Shown here: positions 45,748-55,068 of the stretch, in pieces
How the letters are laid out: each line of letters begins with the position of its first letter
Position numbering within the stretch: position 1 is the first letter of the stretch
From: Arachidicoccus rhizosphaerae
GTDB lineage: Bacteria; Bacteroidota; Bacteroidia; Chitinophagales; Chitinophagaceae
Length of the DNA stretch: 64,000 bases
NCBI RefSeq assembly: GCF_900107765.1
Contig: NZ_FNQY01000001.1
Span: 534,654 to 598,653, forward strand
Direction: 5' to 3'
Translations under genes and position numbers: made by a program
The notes under the pieces: generated by a model
What the model was told of the DNA's origin: nothing
Seen by the model: the letters and a program-made list of their open reading frames with translations, nothing else
Databases searched by the model: none

Positions 45748-45761
45748 GTATAAAGTTATAC
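45748..45761. promoter_or_regulatory. Palindrome upstream of arsR-like gene
   Basis: GTATAAAGTTATAC: 6-bp arms GTATAA/TTATAC around AG. It is placed 41 bp before the regulator start, a usual place for an ArsR autoregulatory operator; the minus strand also reads TAACTTTA here, a near -7 box. Confidence 0.45.
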
Positions 45762-45823
45762 AATATTTGCTGTTTTTCTTGAATATATATATTAAAATGA
45801 CATATTTTTAACATATTAATAGG

Positions 45824-46510
45824 TTAGTGAACCTTGGCTGTCGTATAGAAAGATTTAAAGTATAACGGTTCGCTGTAAGCTACGTCAGCCAAGCGATTCT
45901 GATCAAAATAACGCTTAGCCAAAACATGCTGTGCTTTGCTTCCACTGGGTAAATCGGCAAATACAAAATTGCCTTTCGGAGTCATTTCTTTCCATTTTTG
46001 CATACCTGAACCAAAAAAACAAACGGTTTTGCGTTGATCCAGAAAAGGGTGCTCAAAATCCTTGCCATCCAGTAAGTAAGCACCGGGTGGCAGTAAAGCA
46101 TTCAGCTCGTGGTCATACAAGGCGCAAAAGACCTCCATGCGACGGGCATCAATCATGGGTGCATAGAGAAAATCCGCCGGGTCTTTTTGGTTCAAAATGA
46201 GTTTTTCAGCCATAATCTCCAGCGTATTGAGTAAAACCAGCGGTTTATTCAGTGTGTAACAGATTCCCTTAGCTGAGGCCAGACCTACCCTAAGGCCGGT
46301 ATAAGAGCCCGGGCCGCCGCTGACTGATACTGCGTCGATCTCGGTCAATTGTTTACCTGTTTTTTCTAATATGTTAAGAATGGACGTCTGTAAGAAGGAT
46401 GCATGTGATTTTTGGTCTTCATGAGTCATTTCTGCCAGATTTTTATCGTTTTCCCAAAGGCTGACCGATGCCTCTTCCACTGCTGAATCTATATGTAACC
46501 AGGTTGCCAT
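45824..46510 (-). CDS. tsaB: tRNA threonylcarbamoyladenosine biosynthesis protein TsaB
   Basis: Scaffold subunit of the TsaBDE complex that makes the t6A37 modification on ANN-decoding tRNAs. The ASKA-fold N-terminal half has WLHIDSAVEEASVSL and the SVSGGPGSYTGLRVGLASAKG motif; the C-terminal half is shorter, as in TsaB against TsaD. At 228 residues the length is normal. It is followed downstream by the arsR-like gene but is separated by 116 bp. Confidence 0.94.
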   Translation of the reverse strand: MATWLHIDSAVEEASVSLWENDKNLAEMTHEDQKSHASFLQTSILNILEKTGKQLTEIDAVSVSGGPGSYTGLRVGLASAKGICYTLNKPLVLLNTLEIMAEKLILNQKDPADFLYAPMIDARRMEVFCALYDHELNALLPPGAYLLDGKDFEHPFLDQRKTVCFFGSGMQKWKEMTPKGNFVFADLPSGSKAQHVLAKRYFDQNRLADVAYSEPLYFKSFYTTAKVH

Positions 46511-46650
46511 TATATATATTTATTATACTATATGTTAAATAAAATAAAAATTATAAAACAAATATTTGTTAGCATTAAAACTATCTCTACCTTGCCCTTA
46601 GATAAACGACATATAGTCTTTTTGTTTAATGATGAGATGATTTGGTTTCT

Positions 46651-46680
46651 TTGGCCTTCTATTCCAAGATAGAAGGCCAA
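46651..46680. terminator. 12-bp hairpin between tsaB and purN
   Basis: TTGGCCTTCTAT (46651-46662) pairs exactly with ATAGAAGGCCAA (46669-46680). It lies downstream of purN (minus strand). T tracts are poor, so it may be a terminator or a processing site. Confidence 0.5.
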
Positions 46681-46783
46681 TTAATTTATAAGCACTTGAC
46701 TTAGAATTAAATAAGGATTTCAACCTTGGGAATATCATAAAGTGTAAATTGTCCAAATCCAGCCAACGACTCACCATTTATTG

Positions 46784-47383
46784 CTACGCCGCACCAAATA
46801 AAACCGGATTTTCCTGAATATAGTTTTCAATCACCGCTGCAAAATGCCGGTGTTCCAGTTCGTGAATCTTTTTAGCCAGGTCATCCGGGCTATCCGTAGG
46901 TTCAACACTACAGGTCGCCTGATATAAATGCTTGCCGTGATCATAGACTTCATCCACTAAATGGATGGTAATACCGGACTCTTTTTCCCCGGCCGCAATT
47001 ACTGCTTCATGCACAAAATGACCATACATACCCTTGCCTCCATAACCGGGCAATAAGGCCGGATGAATATTTAAAATTCTGCCCTGAAAAGCCACCACTA
47101 AATTGGCAGGCACTTTCCAAAGGAAACCAGCTAGGATGACGATATCGATGTGTCGGTTTTGTAGTTCCTTTACATATATATTAGTATCAAAAAAAATAGT
47201 CTTATTCAAAATCATCGTTTCCACGCCAAATCTCGCAGCCCTATCCAGCACCCCTGCATTTTTTTTACTGGCAACGACCAGTTTAACACATACAGACGGA
47301 TGATTTTCAAAGTGCTCCATAATTTTTTCAGCATTGGAGCCAGCCCCCGAGGCAAAGATTGCCATGTTTGTTTTTTTGTGCAT
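46784..47383 (-). CDS. purN: Phosphoribosylglycinamide formyltransferase
   Basis: Third step of purine synthesis: transfers the formyl group of 10-formyl-THF to GAR. The 199-residue protein has the N-terminal MAIFASGAGSNAE nucleotide loop, the ILAGFLWKVP strand, and the catalytic segment ILNIHPALLPGYGGKGMYG with the Asn-Ile-His triad plus the later VDEVYDHG Asp. I chose ATG 47383 (MHKKTNMA) because a -7-like box (GACCTTTG) lies 4 nt before it, which gives a leaderless message. Confidence 0.92.
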   Translation of the reverse strand: MHKKTNMAIFASGAGSNAEKIMEHFENHPSVCVKLVVASKKNAGVLDRAARFGVETMILNKTIFFDTNIYVKELQNRHIDIVILAGFLWKVPANLVVAFQGRILNIHPALLPGYGGKGMYGHFVHEAVIAAGEKESGITIHLVDEVYDHGKHLYQATCSVEPTDSPDDLAKKIHELEHRHFAAVIENYIQENPVLFGAA

Positions 47384-47387
47384 ATGA

Positions 47388-47395
47388 CAAAGGTC
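47388..47395 (-). promoter_or_regulatory. Candidate -7 box (GACCTTTG) of purN
   Basis: One mismatch to TAnnTTTG, 4 nt before the ATG at 47383; leaderless arrangement. Confidence 0.4.
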
Positions 47396-47579
47396 TGTCA
47401 ATAAGTTGAAATCAGGGAGTTATTTGCTTAAAAATAATAGCTACCTCATAAGAAACTAAAAAAATATTTACCAGATAATAACTCTTACAACCCTTGTTGC
47501 TATTGTGTTGTAGCCGATAAAACCAACTGGTTTATTTAAAAAAATAATGCTTGGATGTTCTTTTGTCAATTTCGTGTCA

Positions 47580-47587
47580 TATTTTTG
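47580..47587 (+). promoter_or_regulatory. -7 box (TATTTTTG) of the act-cox operon
   Basis: A perfect TAnnTTTG box about 45 nt before the actA start; TTTG occurs at 47562-47565, closer than the usual -33 spacing. Confidence 0.45.
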
Positions 47588-47634
47588 CGGCTGTCAGGGA
47601 TATTTCTCCACATTCCAACAACTGAATTGTGAAT

Positions 47635-48891
47635 ATGATCCAAATAAGAAAAGTAACCGAGAAGGTTGGTTTAATTGTTAGTTTTATCATCTTAATGTCA
47701 TTTGCGCAAAATGTAAAAGCGCAAGATGGCAAGGCCTTATTTACAGCAAATTGTGCTTCTTGTCACAGTGTCCATAAAGATATGACCGGCCCGGCACTCG
47801 AAGGTGTTGAAAGCCGTTGGCCAGACCGAGCCCACATAATCGCATGGGTGCATAACAGCTCCAAGGTAATCGCTTCCGGCGATAAATACGCAACCGACCT
47901 GTTCGCCAAGTGGAAGACGCCGATGACGCATTTTGAAGGCGTATTGTCTGATAAAGATGTCGATGCGATTTTAGACTATGTAAAGGTCGAAGGCGCCAAA
48001 AAGCCTGAAGCGGGTGCTGCAGCCTCTGCTACCCAGGGTGCCGGCGCTCAGTCAGATAACACCTTATTATACGTTGTATTAACCTGTGTACTTGCCATTG
48101 TTGCGATCATCCTGTTACAGGTGAACAGCAGCCTGAAAAGACTCTCTAATAAGAAAGAAGGTCATCCGGTAATCGGACCGATTCCTTTTTACAGAAATAA
48201 GAAATTTATCGCAGTTGTCGCTATTTTAATCTTTATTTATATAGGTTATTGGCTGGCCAGCGGCGCCATCGGTCTGGGACACTCCCAGAACTATGAGCCT
48301 AAACAGCCGATCTTCTACTCGCATAAAGTACATGCCGGTATCAACCAGATCAACTGTCTGTATTGTCATACCAACGCGCAGTATAGCAGACACGCTACGA
48401 TTCCTTCTGTCAATGTTTGTATGAACTGTCATATGGCCATTACAGAATATACAGGTCCTAAGCTCTTTACCGCAGAAGGGGAAGAAGTAGACGGATCTGC
48501 AGAAATCCAGAAACTGTACAAATATGCCGGTTATGTTCAGGGACAACCCTGGGATGCTTCCAAAGCAAAACCAATCGAGTGGGTTCGTATCCATGAATTA
48601 CCTGACCACGTTTATTTCAACCACTCTCAACACGTAATGGTGGGTAAGGTACAGTGTCAGACCTGTCATGGTGATATCACCAAAATGGATGAGGTGAAAC
48701 AATTTGCACCGCTGAGCATGGGCTGGTGTATCAACTGTCACCGTACTACGGATGTACAGTTTAAAGACAACGGATTCTATAGTATATATCAAAAATATCA
48801 CGAAGGATTGAAGAACGGAACCATCGATTCTGCAAAAGGAATCACCGTGGAAATGATTGGTGGTACAGAGTGTCAGAAATGTCACTATTAA
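47635..48891 (+). CDS. actA: Alternative complex III subunit ActA, multiheme cytochrome c
   Basis: Electron-carrying subunit of alternative complex III. Six CXXCH heme sites are visible: CASCH (about residue 40) in an N-terminal class I cytochrome domain, then, after two membrane segments (about 145-165 and 190-210), CLYCH, CMNCH, CQTCH, CINCH and CQKCH in the pentaheme part. A signal or anchor helix lies at about 12-28. The core ActA is pentaheme, so this copy carries an extra monoheme domain at the N-terminus. I prefer ATG 47635 over a GTG two codons upstream. It opens the actABCDEF-cox cluster. Confidence 0.92.
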   Translation: MIQIRKVTEKVGLIVSFIILMSFAQNVKAQDGKALFTANCASCHSVHKDMTGPALEGVESRWPDRAHIIAWVHNSSKVIASGDKYATDLFAKWKTPMTHFEGVLSDKDVDAILDYVKVEGAKKPEAGAAASATQGAGAQSDNTLLYVVLTCVLAIVAIILLQVNSSLKRLSNKKEGHPVIGPIPFYRNKKFIAVVAILIFIYIGYWLASGAIGLGHSQNYEPKQPIFYSHKVHAGINQINCLYCHTNAQYSRHATIPSVNVCMNCHMAITEYTGPKLFTAEGEEVDGSAEIQKLYKYAGYVQGQPWDASKAKPIEWVRIHELPDHVYFNHSQHVMVGKVQCQTCHGDITKMDEVKQFAPLSMGWCINCHRTTDVQFKDNGFYSIYQKYHEGLKNGTIDSAKGITVEMIGGTECQKCHY

Positions 48892-48951
48892 TCAAACCCA
48901 TCCATAACCGAATTCAATACTATACTTTTTAAATTTTTCAAATTTCGATAA

Positions 48952-51900
48952 ATGGCGAACAAAAAACACTGGCAAAGTTTTGGTGAGCGTGGAAATACAA
49001 AGGCATTTCAGGACGCAAACAAAAACGAATTCACCGAAGACTTACTTCCTTTTGAAGAAGTTGACGGCGGGTTTTTAAGCGCGCCAACGCCCAGAAGAGA
49101 TTTTTTAAAATATTTAGGTTTCTCCACTGCTGCTGCAGCCCTGGCTGCCAGTTGTGAGACCCCTGTTCGTAAGGTCATTCCTTTTGCCAACAAACCTGAG
49201 GACATCGTTCCGGGTGTAGCCAACTACTACGCAACTACTTATGTGGAAGACGGAGACGCCATCAGTGTCCTTGCAAAAGTAAGAGACGGTCGGCCTATCA
49301 AACTGGAAGGAAATGAGCTGAGTGCCGTTTCCGGTGGTGGTACCTCCGCCCGCCTTCAGGCTTCCGTTATCGAATTATACAATACTGCCAGACTACGTTA
49401 CCCAACCATTGACGGTAAAGAAGTTACTTTTGAAGCGGTCGATAAATCCATCGGTCAGACCCTGCAGGGACCTGCCGTGATTTTAACCACGCCTGTAACC
49501 TCACCTACCGGTCTGGAAGTGATCAATAAGTTTATCGCTAAATATCCGGGCAGCCGTCACGTTGTATATAACAGCGTTTCTTACAGCTCTTTACTGGAAG
49601 CCAACGAGGCCACCTACGGTAAAAAAGCCATTCCTTCTTATCATTTTGAGAAAGCCAACATCATCGTTGGTCTGGGTGCGGATTTCCTGGGTACCTGGCT
49701 CGCTCCTGTTCAGTTCTCCAAGCAATATGCTGAAGGTCGTAAGATCAACGAGAAAGACATCAAAATGAGCAAGCATTACCAGTTCGAAGGTATTTTAAGC
49801 CCGACTGGTGCCAGTGCTGATGAAAGATTCCAGACCCGTCCTTCTGAGTTAGGTCAGGTTGCAGCGGCTTTATTAAGCGCTATTAATGGCGGCGTAATAG
49901 CCGGAATTGATGACGCTAAATTAAAAGCTGGTATTCAAAAAGTTGCGAAAGACCTGACCGCTAATAAAGGCGCAGCTTTGGTTGTTTCGGGCAGCGCTGA
50001 TAAAAACGTACAGATTGTCGTAAACGCCATCAATGAGGCTTTAGGTGCCAATGGTACTACCATTGACTGGAGCGTTTTAAACAATACAAAACAGGGAACC
50101 GACAGCGATTTTGCTCAGCTTTTAAGTGATATGAAAGCAGGCACGGTATCTACCTTAATCGTATACAATGCCAATCCGGCTTATAGCTGGCAGAAAACGG
50201 ATGATTTTACCGCGGCCCTGAAAAAAGTAAAAACAACGATCTCCCTGGCTGAGAAAGCAGACGAGACCACACAGCTTTGTAAATACGTGGTTCCAAGCAA
50301 TCATTTTTTGGAAAGCTGGGGTGATGCTGAACCAAGAACCGGTCATTATAGCTTTATCCAGCCTACCATTAATCCGCTGTTCAAAACCCGCCAGTGGCAG
50401 GACAGCCTGCTGAAATGGGCCGGTGAACCGACGGATTACGAAACTTTCCTTAAAACTTACTGGATCAACAAACTGGGTGGTGGTGAAACCATGTGGCTGA
50501 AAACCATTCAAAATGGGGTGATCAACCCGGCTGCTGCCACCGCAGCACCTGCAGCCTTTAATATCGCTCCTGTCCAGGCTGCGATGACTGCCATCAGCAC
50601 CAAGAAGAAAGCAGGTAAATATGAACTGGTATTATATCAGAAAATAGCTATCGGTGAAGGACAGGGTGCGAGCAACCCGTTCCTGCAGGAAATGCCGGAT
50701 CCGATCTCCAGAGCAACCTGGGACAACTATGTAATGATTTCTCCGGCTATGGCCAAAGAACTGTTAGGTATTGATATCTACAGTGAAGGCAGAGCCGATG
50801 AATATGAAGTATATCCGGAAAAACCGGTGATCAAGGTGACTGCCGGAGGAAACTCCGTTGAATTACCAATCCTGGTGATTCCGGGCACCCATCCAAATAC
50901 CATTGGTATCGCGGTAGGGTATGGCAGAACCGGTAAAATCGGTAAAGCCGCAGACGGATATGGTAAAAATGCCTATCCACTGGCGCAGATCGCAAACGGA
51001 ACGGTTCTTTTTGAACAATACGATGTCAAAATTGAAACCACCGGTAAAAAATCCAAAGTTGCCCAGATCCAGGTACATGACCGTTACGATTCAGTAATCG
51101 GAGGTAAACGTACCGAAGTACTCAAAGTACTCAATCTCCCTGAGTTCCAGGAAGATCCGAAAGAAATACTCAGAGACCGTGAAGAAGAACTCGGACCGTA
51201 TGGTGGTGTTGAGAACTTCGAAAAACAAGGTACGATCTATCCATATTATGACAAACCAGGTATTCACTGGGCGATGAGTGTGGATATGAACGCTTGTAAC
51301 GGTTGCGGAGCCTGCGTGGTGGCCTGTAACATTGAAAACAATGTGCCGATCGTAGGTAAAGACGAGGTAGCCCGTTTCCACGATATGCACTGGCTGCGTA
51401 TTGACCGCTACTACACCGGTGATATTGACAATCCGAATGTTGTATTCCAGCCGATGCTTTGTCAGCACTGCGACAACGCCCCTTGTGAAAACGTATGTCC
51501 GGTGAATGCGACCAACCACAGTACGGAAGGTCTGAACCAGATGGCTTATAACCGTTGTATCGGTACTCGTTATTGCGCGAATAACTGTCCATATAAAGTA
51601 CGTCGTTTCAACTGGGCTGATTATACAGGAGCAGATTCCTTCCCCAATAATCAGGATCAGACCACTGTCGGTAAACTCGACGCTACCGTACATGACAGAA
51701 TGGACGATCTGTCCAGAATGGTGCTGAACCCGGATGTTACCGTTCGTTCCAGAGGTGTTATGGAAAAATGTTCTTTCTGCGTACAACGTCTGCAGGATGG
51801 TAAGTTAAAAGCGAAGAAAGAAAGCAGACCACTGAAATCCGGTGAGAACAACGAATGGGATGTGAAGACCGCCTGCCAGCAGGCTTGTGCCAGCGACTGT

Positions 51901-52071
51901 ATCGTTTTTGGTAATGTAAATGACAAAAACAGTGCAATCTCTAAAGTAAGAAGAGAAAATCCACTTAGATTATTCCATTCTTTGGAACAATTACATACCA
52001 TGCCGAATGTCAACTATTTTGCAAAAGTGCGTAATACAGATGTTAAGGAGCCAGAAACTCCAACAGCTTAA
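48952..52071 (+). CDS. actB: Alternative complex III subunit ActB, iron-sulfur protein
   Basis: A 1039-residue fusion of a molybdopterin-oxidoreductase-like part (without cofactor in known ActB) and a ferredoxin part. A Tat-type motif PRRDFLKYLG is followed by a lipobox-like LAASC, so it is exported folded. The C-terminal 270 residues carry four cysteine clusters: CNGCGACVVAC, CQHCDNAPCENVC, CIGTRYCANNC and CSFC...CQQACASDC, expected for three 4Fe-4S and one 3Fe-4S centres. It passes electrons from the quinol site near ActC to ActA. It follows actA by 60 bp. Confidence 0.95.
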   Translation: MANKKHWQSFGERGNTKAFQDANKNEFTEDLLPFEEVDGGFLSAPTPRRDFLKYLGFSTAAAALAASCETPVRKVIPFANKPEDIVPGVANYYATTYVEDGDAISVLAKVRDGRPIKLEGNELSAVSGGGTSARLQASVIELYNTARLRYPTIDGKEVTFEAVDKSIGQTLQGPAVILTTPVTSPTGLEVINKFIAKYPGSRHVVYNSVSYSSLLEANEATYGKKAIPSYHFEKANIIVGLGADFLGTWLAPVQFSKQYAEGRKINEKDIKMSKHYQFEGILSPTGASADERFQTRPSELGQVAAALLSAINGGVIAGIDDAKLKAGIQKVAKDLTANKGAALVVSGSADKNVQIVVNAINEALGANGTTIDWSVLNNTKQGTDSDFAQLLSDMKAGTVSTLIVYNANPAYSWQKTDDFTAALKKVKTTISLAEKADETTQLCKYVVPSNHFLESWGDAEPRTGHYSFIQPTINPLFKTRQWQDSLLKWAGEPTDYETFLKTYWINKLGGGETMWLKTIQNGVINPAAATAAPAAFNIAPVQAAMTAISTKKKAGKYELVLYQKIAIGEGQGASNPFLQEMPDPISRATWDNYVMISPAMAKELLGIDIYSEGRADEYEVYPEKPVIKVTAGGNSVELPILVIPGTHPNTIGIAVGYGRTGKIGKAADGYGKNAYPLAQIANGTVLFEQYDVKIETTGKKSKVAQIQVHDRYDSVIGGKRTEVLKVLNLPEFQEDPKEILRDREEELGPYGGVENFEKQGTIYPYYDKPGIHWAMSVDMNACNGCGACVVACNIENNVPIVGKDEVARFHDMHWLRIDRYYTGDIDNPNVVFQPMLCQHCDNAPCENVCPVNATNHSTEGLNQMAYNRCIGTRYCANNCPYKVRRFNWADYTGADSFPNNQDQTTVGKLDATVHDRMDDLSRMVLNPDVTVRSRGVMEKCSFCVQRLQDGKLKAKKESRPLKSGENNEWDVKTACQQACASDCIVFGNVNDKNSAISKVRRENPLRLFHSLEQLHTMPNVNYFAKVRNTDVKEPETPTA

Positions 52072-52115
52072 TTAGGATTTAATAATAATTATTTATTGGT
52101 TATAAACGAAACCGA

Positions 52116-53558
52116 ATGTCATTATTTAAATACGAATCAGAACTCAGAGAACCCTTGGTGAAGGGCAGCAAATCGTACCATCAGATTACGGAAGATCTTG
52201 TTGCACCCATTGAAGTGAAACCAGGTAAACTATGGTACATCGGGTTTTTTATCGCCCTCTGTCTTTTGCTTTTTGGGGTGATCAGTGTCTATACCGAAGT
52301 GGTATACGGTATTGGTCAGTGGAACCTGAATAAGACCGTGGGTTGGGGATGGGATATCACCAACTTCGTATGGTGGGTAGGTATTGGTCACGCGGGTACC
52401 CTGATCTCTGCGATCTTACTGCTTTTCCGTCAGGGATGGCGTACCGGGGTTAACCGTGCAGCAGAAGCGATGACGATCTTCGCGGTAATGTGTGCCGGTC
52501 AGTTCCCGATCTTCCACATGGGTCGTGTATGGGACGGGTTCTTCGTAATGCCTTATCCAAATACACGTGGTCCTTTATGGCCTAACTTTGACTCTCCCTT
52601 GCTGTGGGACGTATTTGCGATCTCTACATACTTTACGGTTTCCGTATTGTTCTGGTATACCGGTCTGCTGCCTGACTTTGCAACGGTTCGTGACCGTGCC
52701 AAAACAAAACTTAGAAAGTTATTATACGGTATTGCTTCTTTTGGCTGGACAGGTTCCACCAAACACTGGCAAAGACACGAGGCCCTGTCCTTAGTACTGG
52801 CCGGTCTGGCAACACCACTGGTACTTTCCGTACACACCATCGTATCCTTTGACTTTGCTACCTCCGTTATTCCGGGCTGGCATACCACGATCTTCCCTCC
52901 ATACTTTGTGGCTGGTGCGGTATTCTCCGGTTTTGCGATGGTAAACTCACTGTTACTGATTGTGCGTAAGATGATGAACCTGCAGCAGTATATTACCATC
53001 GGTCACATTGAGGCCATGAATAAAGTAATCGTGCTGACCGGTTCTATCGTAGGGGTGGCTTATCTGTCTGAGCTGTTTATCGCCTGGTACAGTGGCAACC
53101 GCTATGAAGCCTATGCTTTCTTCTACAGCCGTGCGGATCTGTTCAGCCCGCTGGGATGGAGCTACTGGGGTATGATTGCCTTTAACGTACTGAGCCCGCA
53201 GATCTTCTGGTTCCGTAAAATGAGACGTAACCTGTTTGTGACCTTCTTTATGAGTATCATCGTAAATATCGGTATGTGGTTCGAACGTTTTGTAATCATC
53301 GTTACCTCAATTTACAGAGACTATGTGCCTTCTGCCTGGACGGTGTACTATCACCCGACCATCTGGGAAATGGGCTTCTATATCGGTACATTTGGTTTAT
53401 TCTTTACCTGTTTCTTCCTGTTCTCTAAATACTTCCCGGTTATCGCCATTGCGGAAATCAAGAGTATCGCGAAAACATCCGGTGACAACCATAAATGGGC
53501 AGTGGCTCCGGTGGAAACAAAAGAACCAGAAGTATTTGCTCACGAATACGCCCACTAA
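52116..53558 (+). CDS. actC: Alternative complex III subunit ActC, NrfD-like quinol-binding protein
   Basis: A 480-residue integral membrane protein with about ten helices, of the NrfD/PsrC family. It is one of the two large membrane subunits and is thought to hold the quinol-oxidation site and a possible proton path. Recognisable segments include WWVGIGHAGTLISAILLLFRQ-type helix 2 (in part) and the HMGRVWDGFF loop. It lies 44 bp after actB; the soluble C-terminal tail ends EVFAHEYAH. Confidence 0.94.
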   Translation: MSLFKYESELREPLVKGSKSYHQITEDLVAPIEVKPGKLWYIGFFIALCLLLFGVISVYTEVVYGIGQWNLNKTVGWGWDITNFVWWVGIGHAGTLISAILLLFRQGWRTGVNRAAEAMTIFAVMCAGQFPIFHMGRVWDGFFVMPYPNTRGPLWPNFDSPLLWDVFAISTYFTVSVLFWYTGLLPDFATVRDRAKTKLRKLLYGIASFGWTGSTKHWQRHEALSLVLAGLATPLVLSVHTIVSFDFATSVIPGWHTTIFPPYFVAGAVFSGFAMVNSLLLIVRKMMNLQQYITIGHIEAMNKVIVLTGSIVGVAYLSELFIAWYSGNRYEAYAFFYSRADLFSPLGWSYWGMIAFNVLSPQIFWFRKMRRNLFVTFFMSIIVNIGMWFERFVIIVTSIYRDYVPSAWTVYYHPTIWEMGFYIGTFGLFFTCFFLFSKYFPVIAIAEIKSIAKTSGDNHKWAVAPVETKEPEVFAHEYAH

Positions 53559-53644
53559 GGGCCGGCTCCGCTGGGCATAGAGATATATAATTATAAATGA
53601 TTTCATTCATAGCGCTGATTACTGGTGCTTAATTGAATAATACA

Positions 53645-54235
53645 ATGGCAAAAAAGAAATTTGTTGTAGCTAGTTTTGATGATGAGGCAAATCTGTTCCC
53701 TGCGGTTGAAAAGACCCGTAAGGCCGGATATAAGATTCATGACGTTTATACGCCCTTCCCGATGCATGGTCTGGATCATGTAATGGGTCTGAGAGAAACC
53801 AGTTTGCATACTGCAGGTTTTATCTATGGTATCCTGGGTACCTGTACAGCACTGGGTTGTATGTCCTGGATTTTTGTATCTGACTGGCCTCAGATTTATG
53901 ATGGTAAGCCACACTTTGCATTACCAGCTTTTATTCCGATTACATTTGAGTTGACCGTACTCTTTGCAGCGGTAGGGATGGTATATACTTTCTGCTGGCT
54001 GTGTCAGCTGGCTCCTTTTGTGAAAAAGCACATCTTTCACCCAAGACAGACAGACGATATCTTTGTAATGGCGGTAGAATGCACTGCCCAGACAGATGTA
54101 GCTGAACTGGAAAGGTTCTTTGATGATAAAGGCACGGTAAGCGTTGAAATCCAGGAGGCGGAAGCCGGCTGGTGGTGGGGCCGCTTTGATAAAGAGCAGC
54201 AGATCATCAATGAGAACGCAGTGGAAGTATTATAA
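53645..54235 (+). CDS. actD: Alternative complex III subunit ActD (DUF3341)
   Basis: A 196-residue DUF3341 protein. The soluble N-terminal part starts MAKKKFVVASFDDE and has the YTPFPMHGLD segment that is conserved in ActD; two membrane helices follow (about 60-80 and 98-122). It anchors to ActC/ActF and helps assemble the complex. I chose ATG 53645; a TTG four codons upstream is in frame but not conserved. Confidence 0.92.
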   Translation: MAKKKFVVASFDDEANLFPAVEKTRKAGYKIHDVYTPFPMHGLDHVMGLRETSLHTAGFIYGILGTCTALGCMSWIFVSDWPQIYDGKPHFALPAFIPITFELTVLFAAVGMVYTFCWLCQLAPFVKKHIFHPRQTDDIFVMAVECTAQTDVAELERFFDDKGTVSVEIQEAEAGWWWGRFDKEQQIINENAVEVL

Positions 54236-54303
54236 GCGGGCAATCGCAAATTAATTAAAAATTCTAGCCGTTTAATATTCGGCTTTTTATACAGAAATCA
54301 AAT

Positions 54304-54987
54304 ATGAGGATGAAAAAATTATCTGTCATAGCACTTATTTTCATTAGCGGGGCAACCCTGGTAAGTTGTGGTAGCGGCGTAAGACGCGATCCGGGTCATG
54401 TTTACATGCCGGATATGTTCTACAGCAGAGCCTATGAGACTTATGCTCAGCGGGATTCTACTCAATTTACTGAAAATGAGGCCGAAGCTGGTCGTAAAAT
54501 ATTCTATAACAATCAGCCGGTGGCTGGTACCATCGCTGCAGGAGAGGATCTGCCTTTCCCACTGGCAAAGGATGCGACTGGAGATACCACCAACTATGTG
54601 GCTTCCAAAGCACTGGCCAATCCGGAAGGACCACTTACCGCTGACCAGACTACAGAAATTCACCGTTTATATCTGATTAACTGTGGTATCTGCCACGGAG
54701 CGAAAATGGATGGTAACGGACCTTTATATAATGATGGTAACGGGCCTTTTGCCGCAGCGCCTAAAAATCTGTTAGGAGATGCAGTCGTACTTAAAATGCC
54801 GGAAGGCCAGATGTTTTATTCCATTGAATATGGTAAGGGAATGATGGGAAGCTACGCTTCACAGTTAAGCCGCAAACAGCGCTGGCAGCTGGTTCATTAT
54901 ATTAAAGCCAGACAGCATCAGGCAGAAGGTATTCCGGTTGATCCGGCTGACGTAGCAGATTCAACAGCACTGGCCGCTACTAATTAA
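54304..54987 (+). CDS. actE: Alternative complex III subunit ActE, monoheme cytochrome c lipoprotein
   Basis: A 227-residue lipoprotein with lipobox ATLVSC (Cys22) and one class I cytochrome c domain: heme site CGICHG near residue 126 and the distal-side GMMGSYASQL carrying the likely axial Met. It takes electrons from ActA and hands them on towards the oxidase. It follows actD by 68 bp. Confidence 0.93.
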   Translation: MRMKKLSVIALIFISGATLVSCGSGVRRDPGHVYMPDMFYSRAYETYAQRDSTQFTENEAEAGRKIFYNNQPVAGTIAAGEDLPFPLAKDATGDTTNYVASKALANPEGPLTADQTTEIHRLYLINCGICHGAKMDGNGPLYNDGNGPFAAAPKNLLGDAVVLKMPEGQMFYSIEYGKGMMGSYASQLSRKQRWQLVHYIKARQHQAEGIPVDPADVADSTALAATN

Positions 54988-55068
54988 TAACCGTACAGAC
55001 AGTAGATAAGGGTTAATAAATAAAGCTTAGCTCTAAACATTATAGTTAAACATTATATACGATATAAA

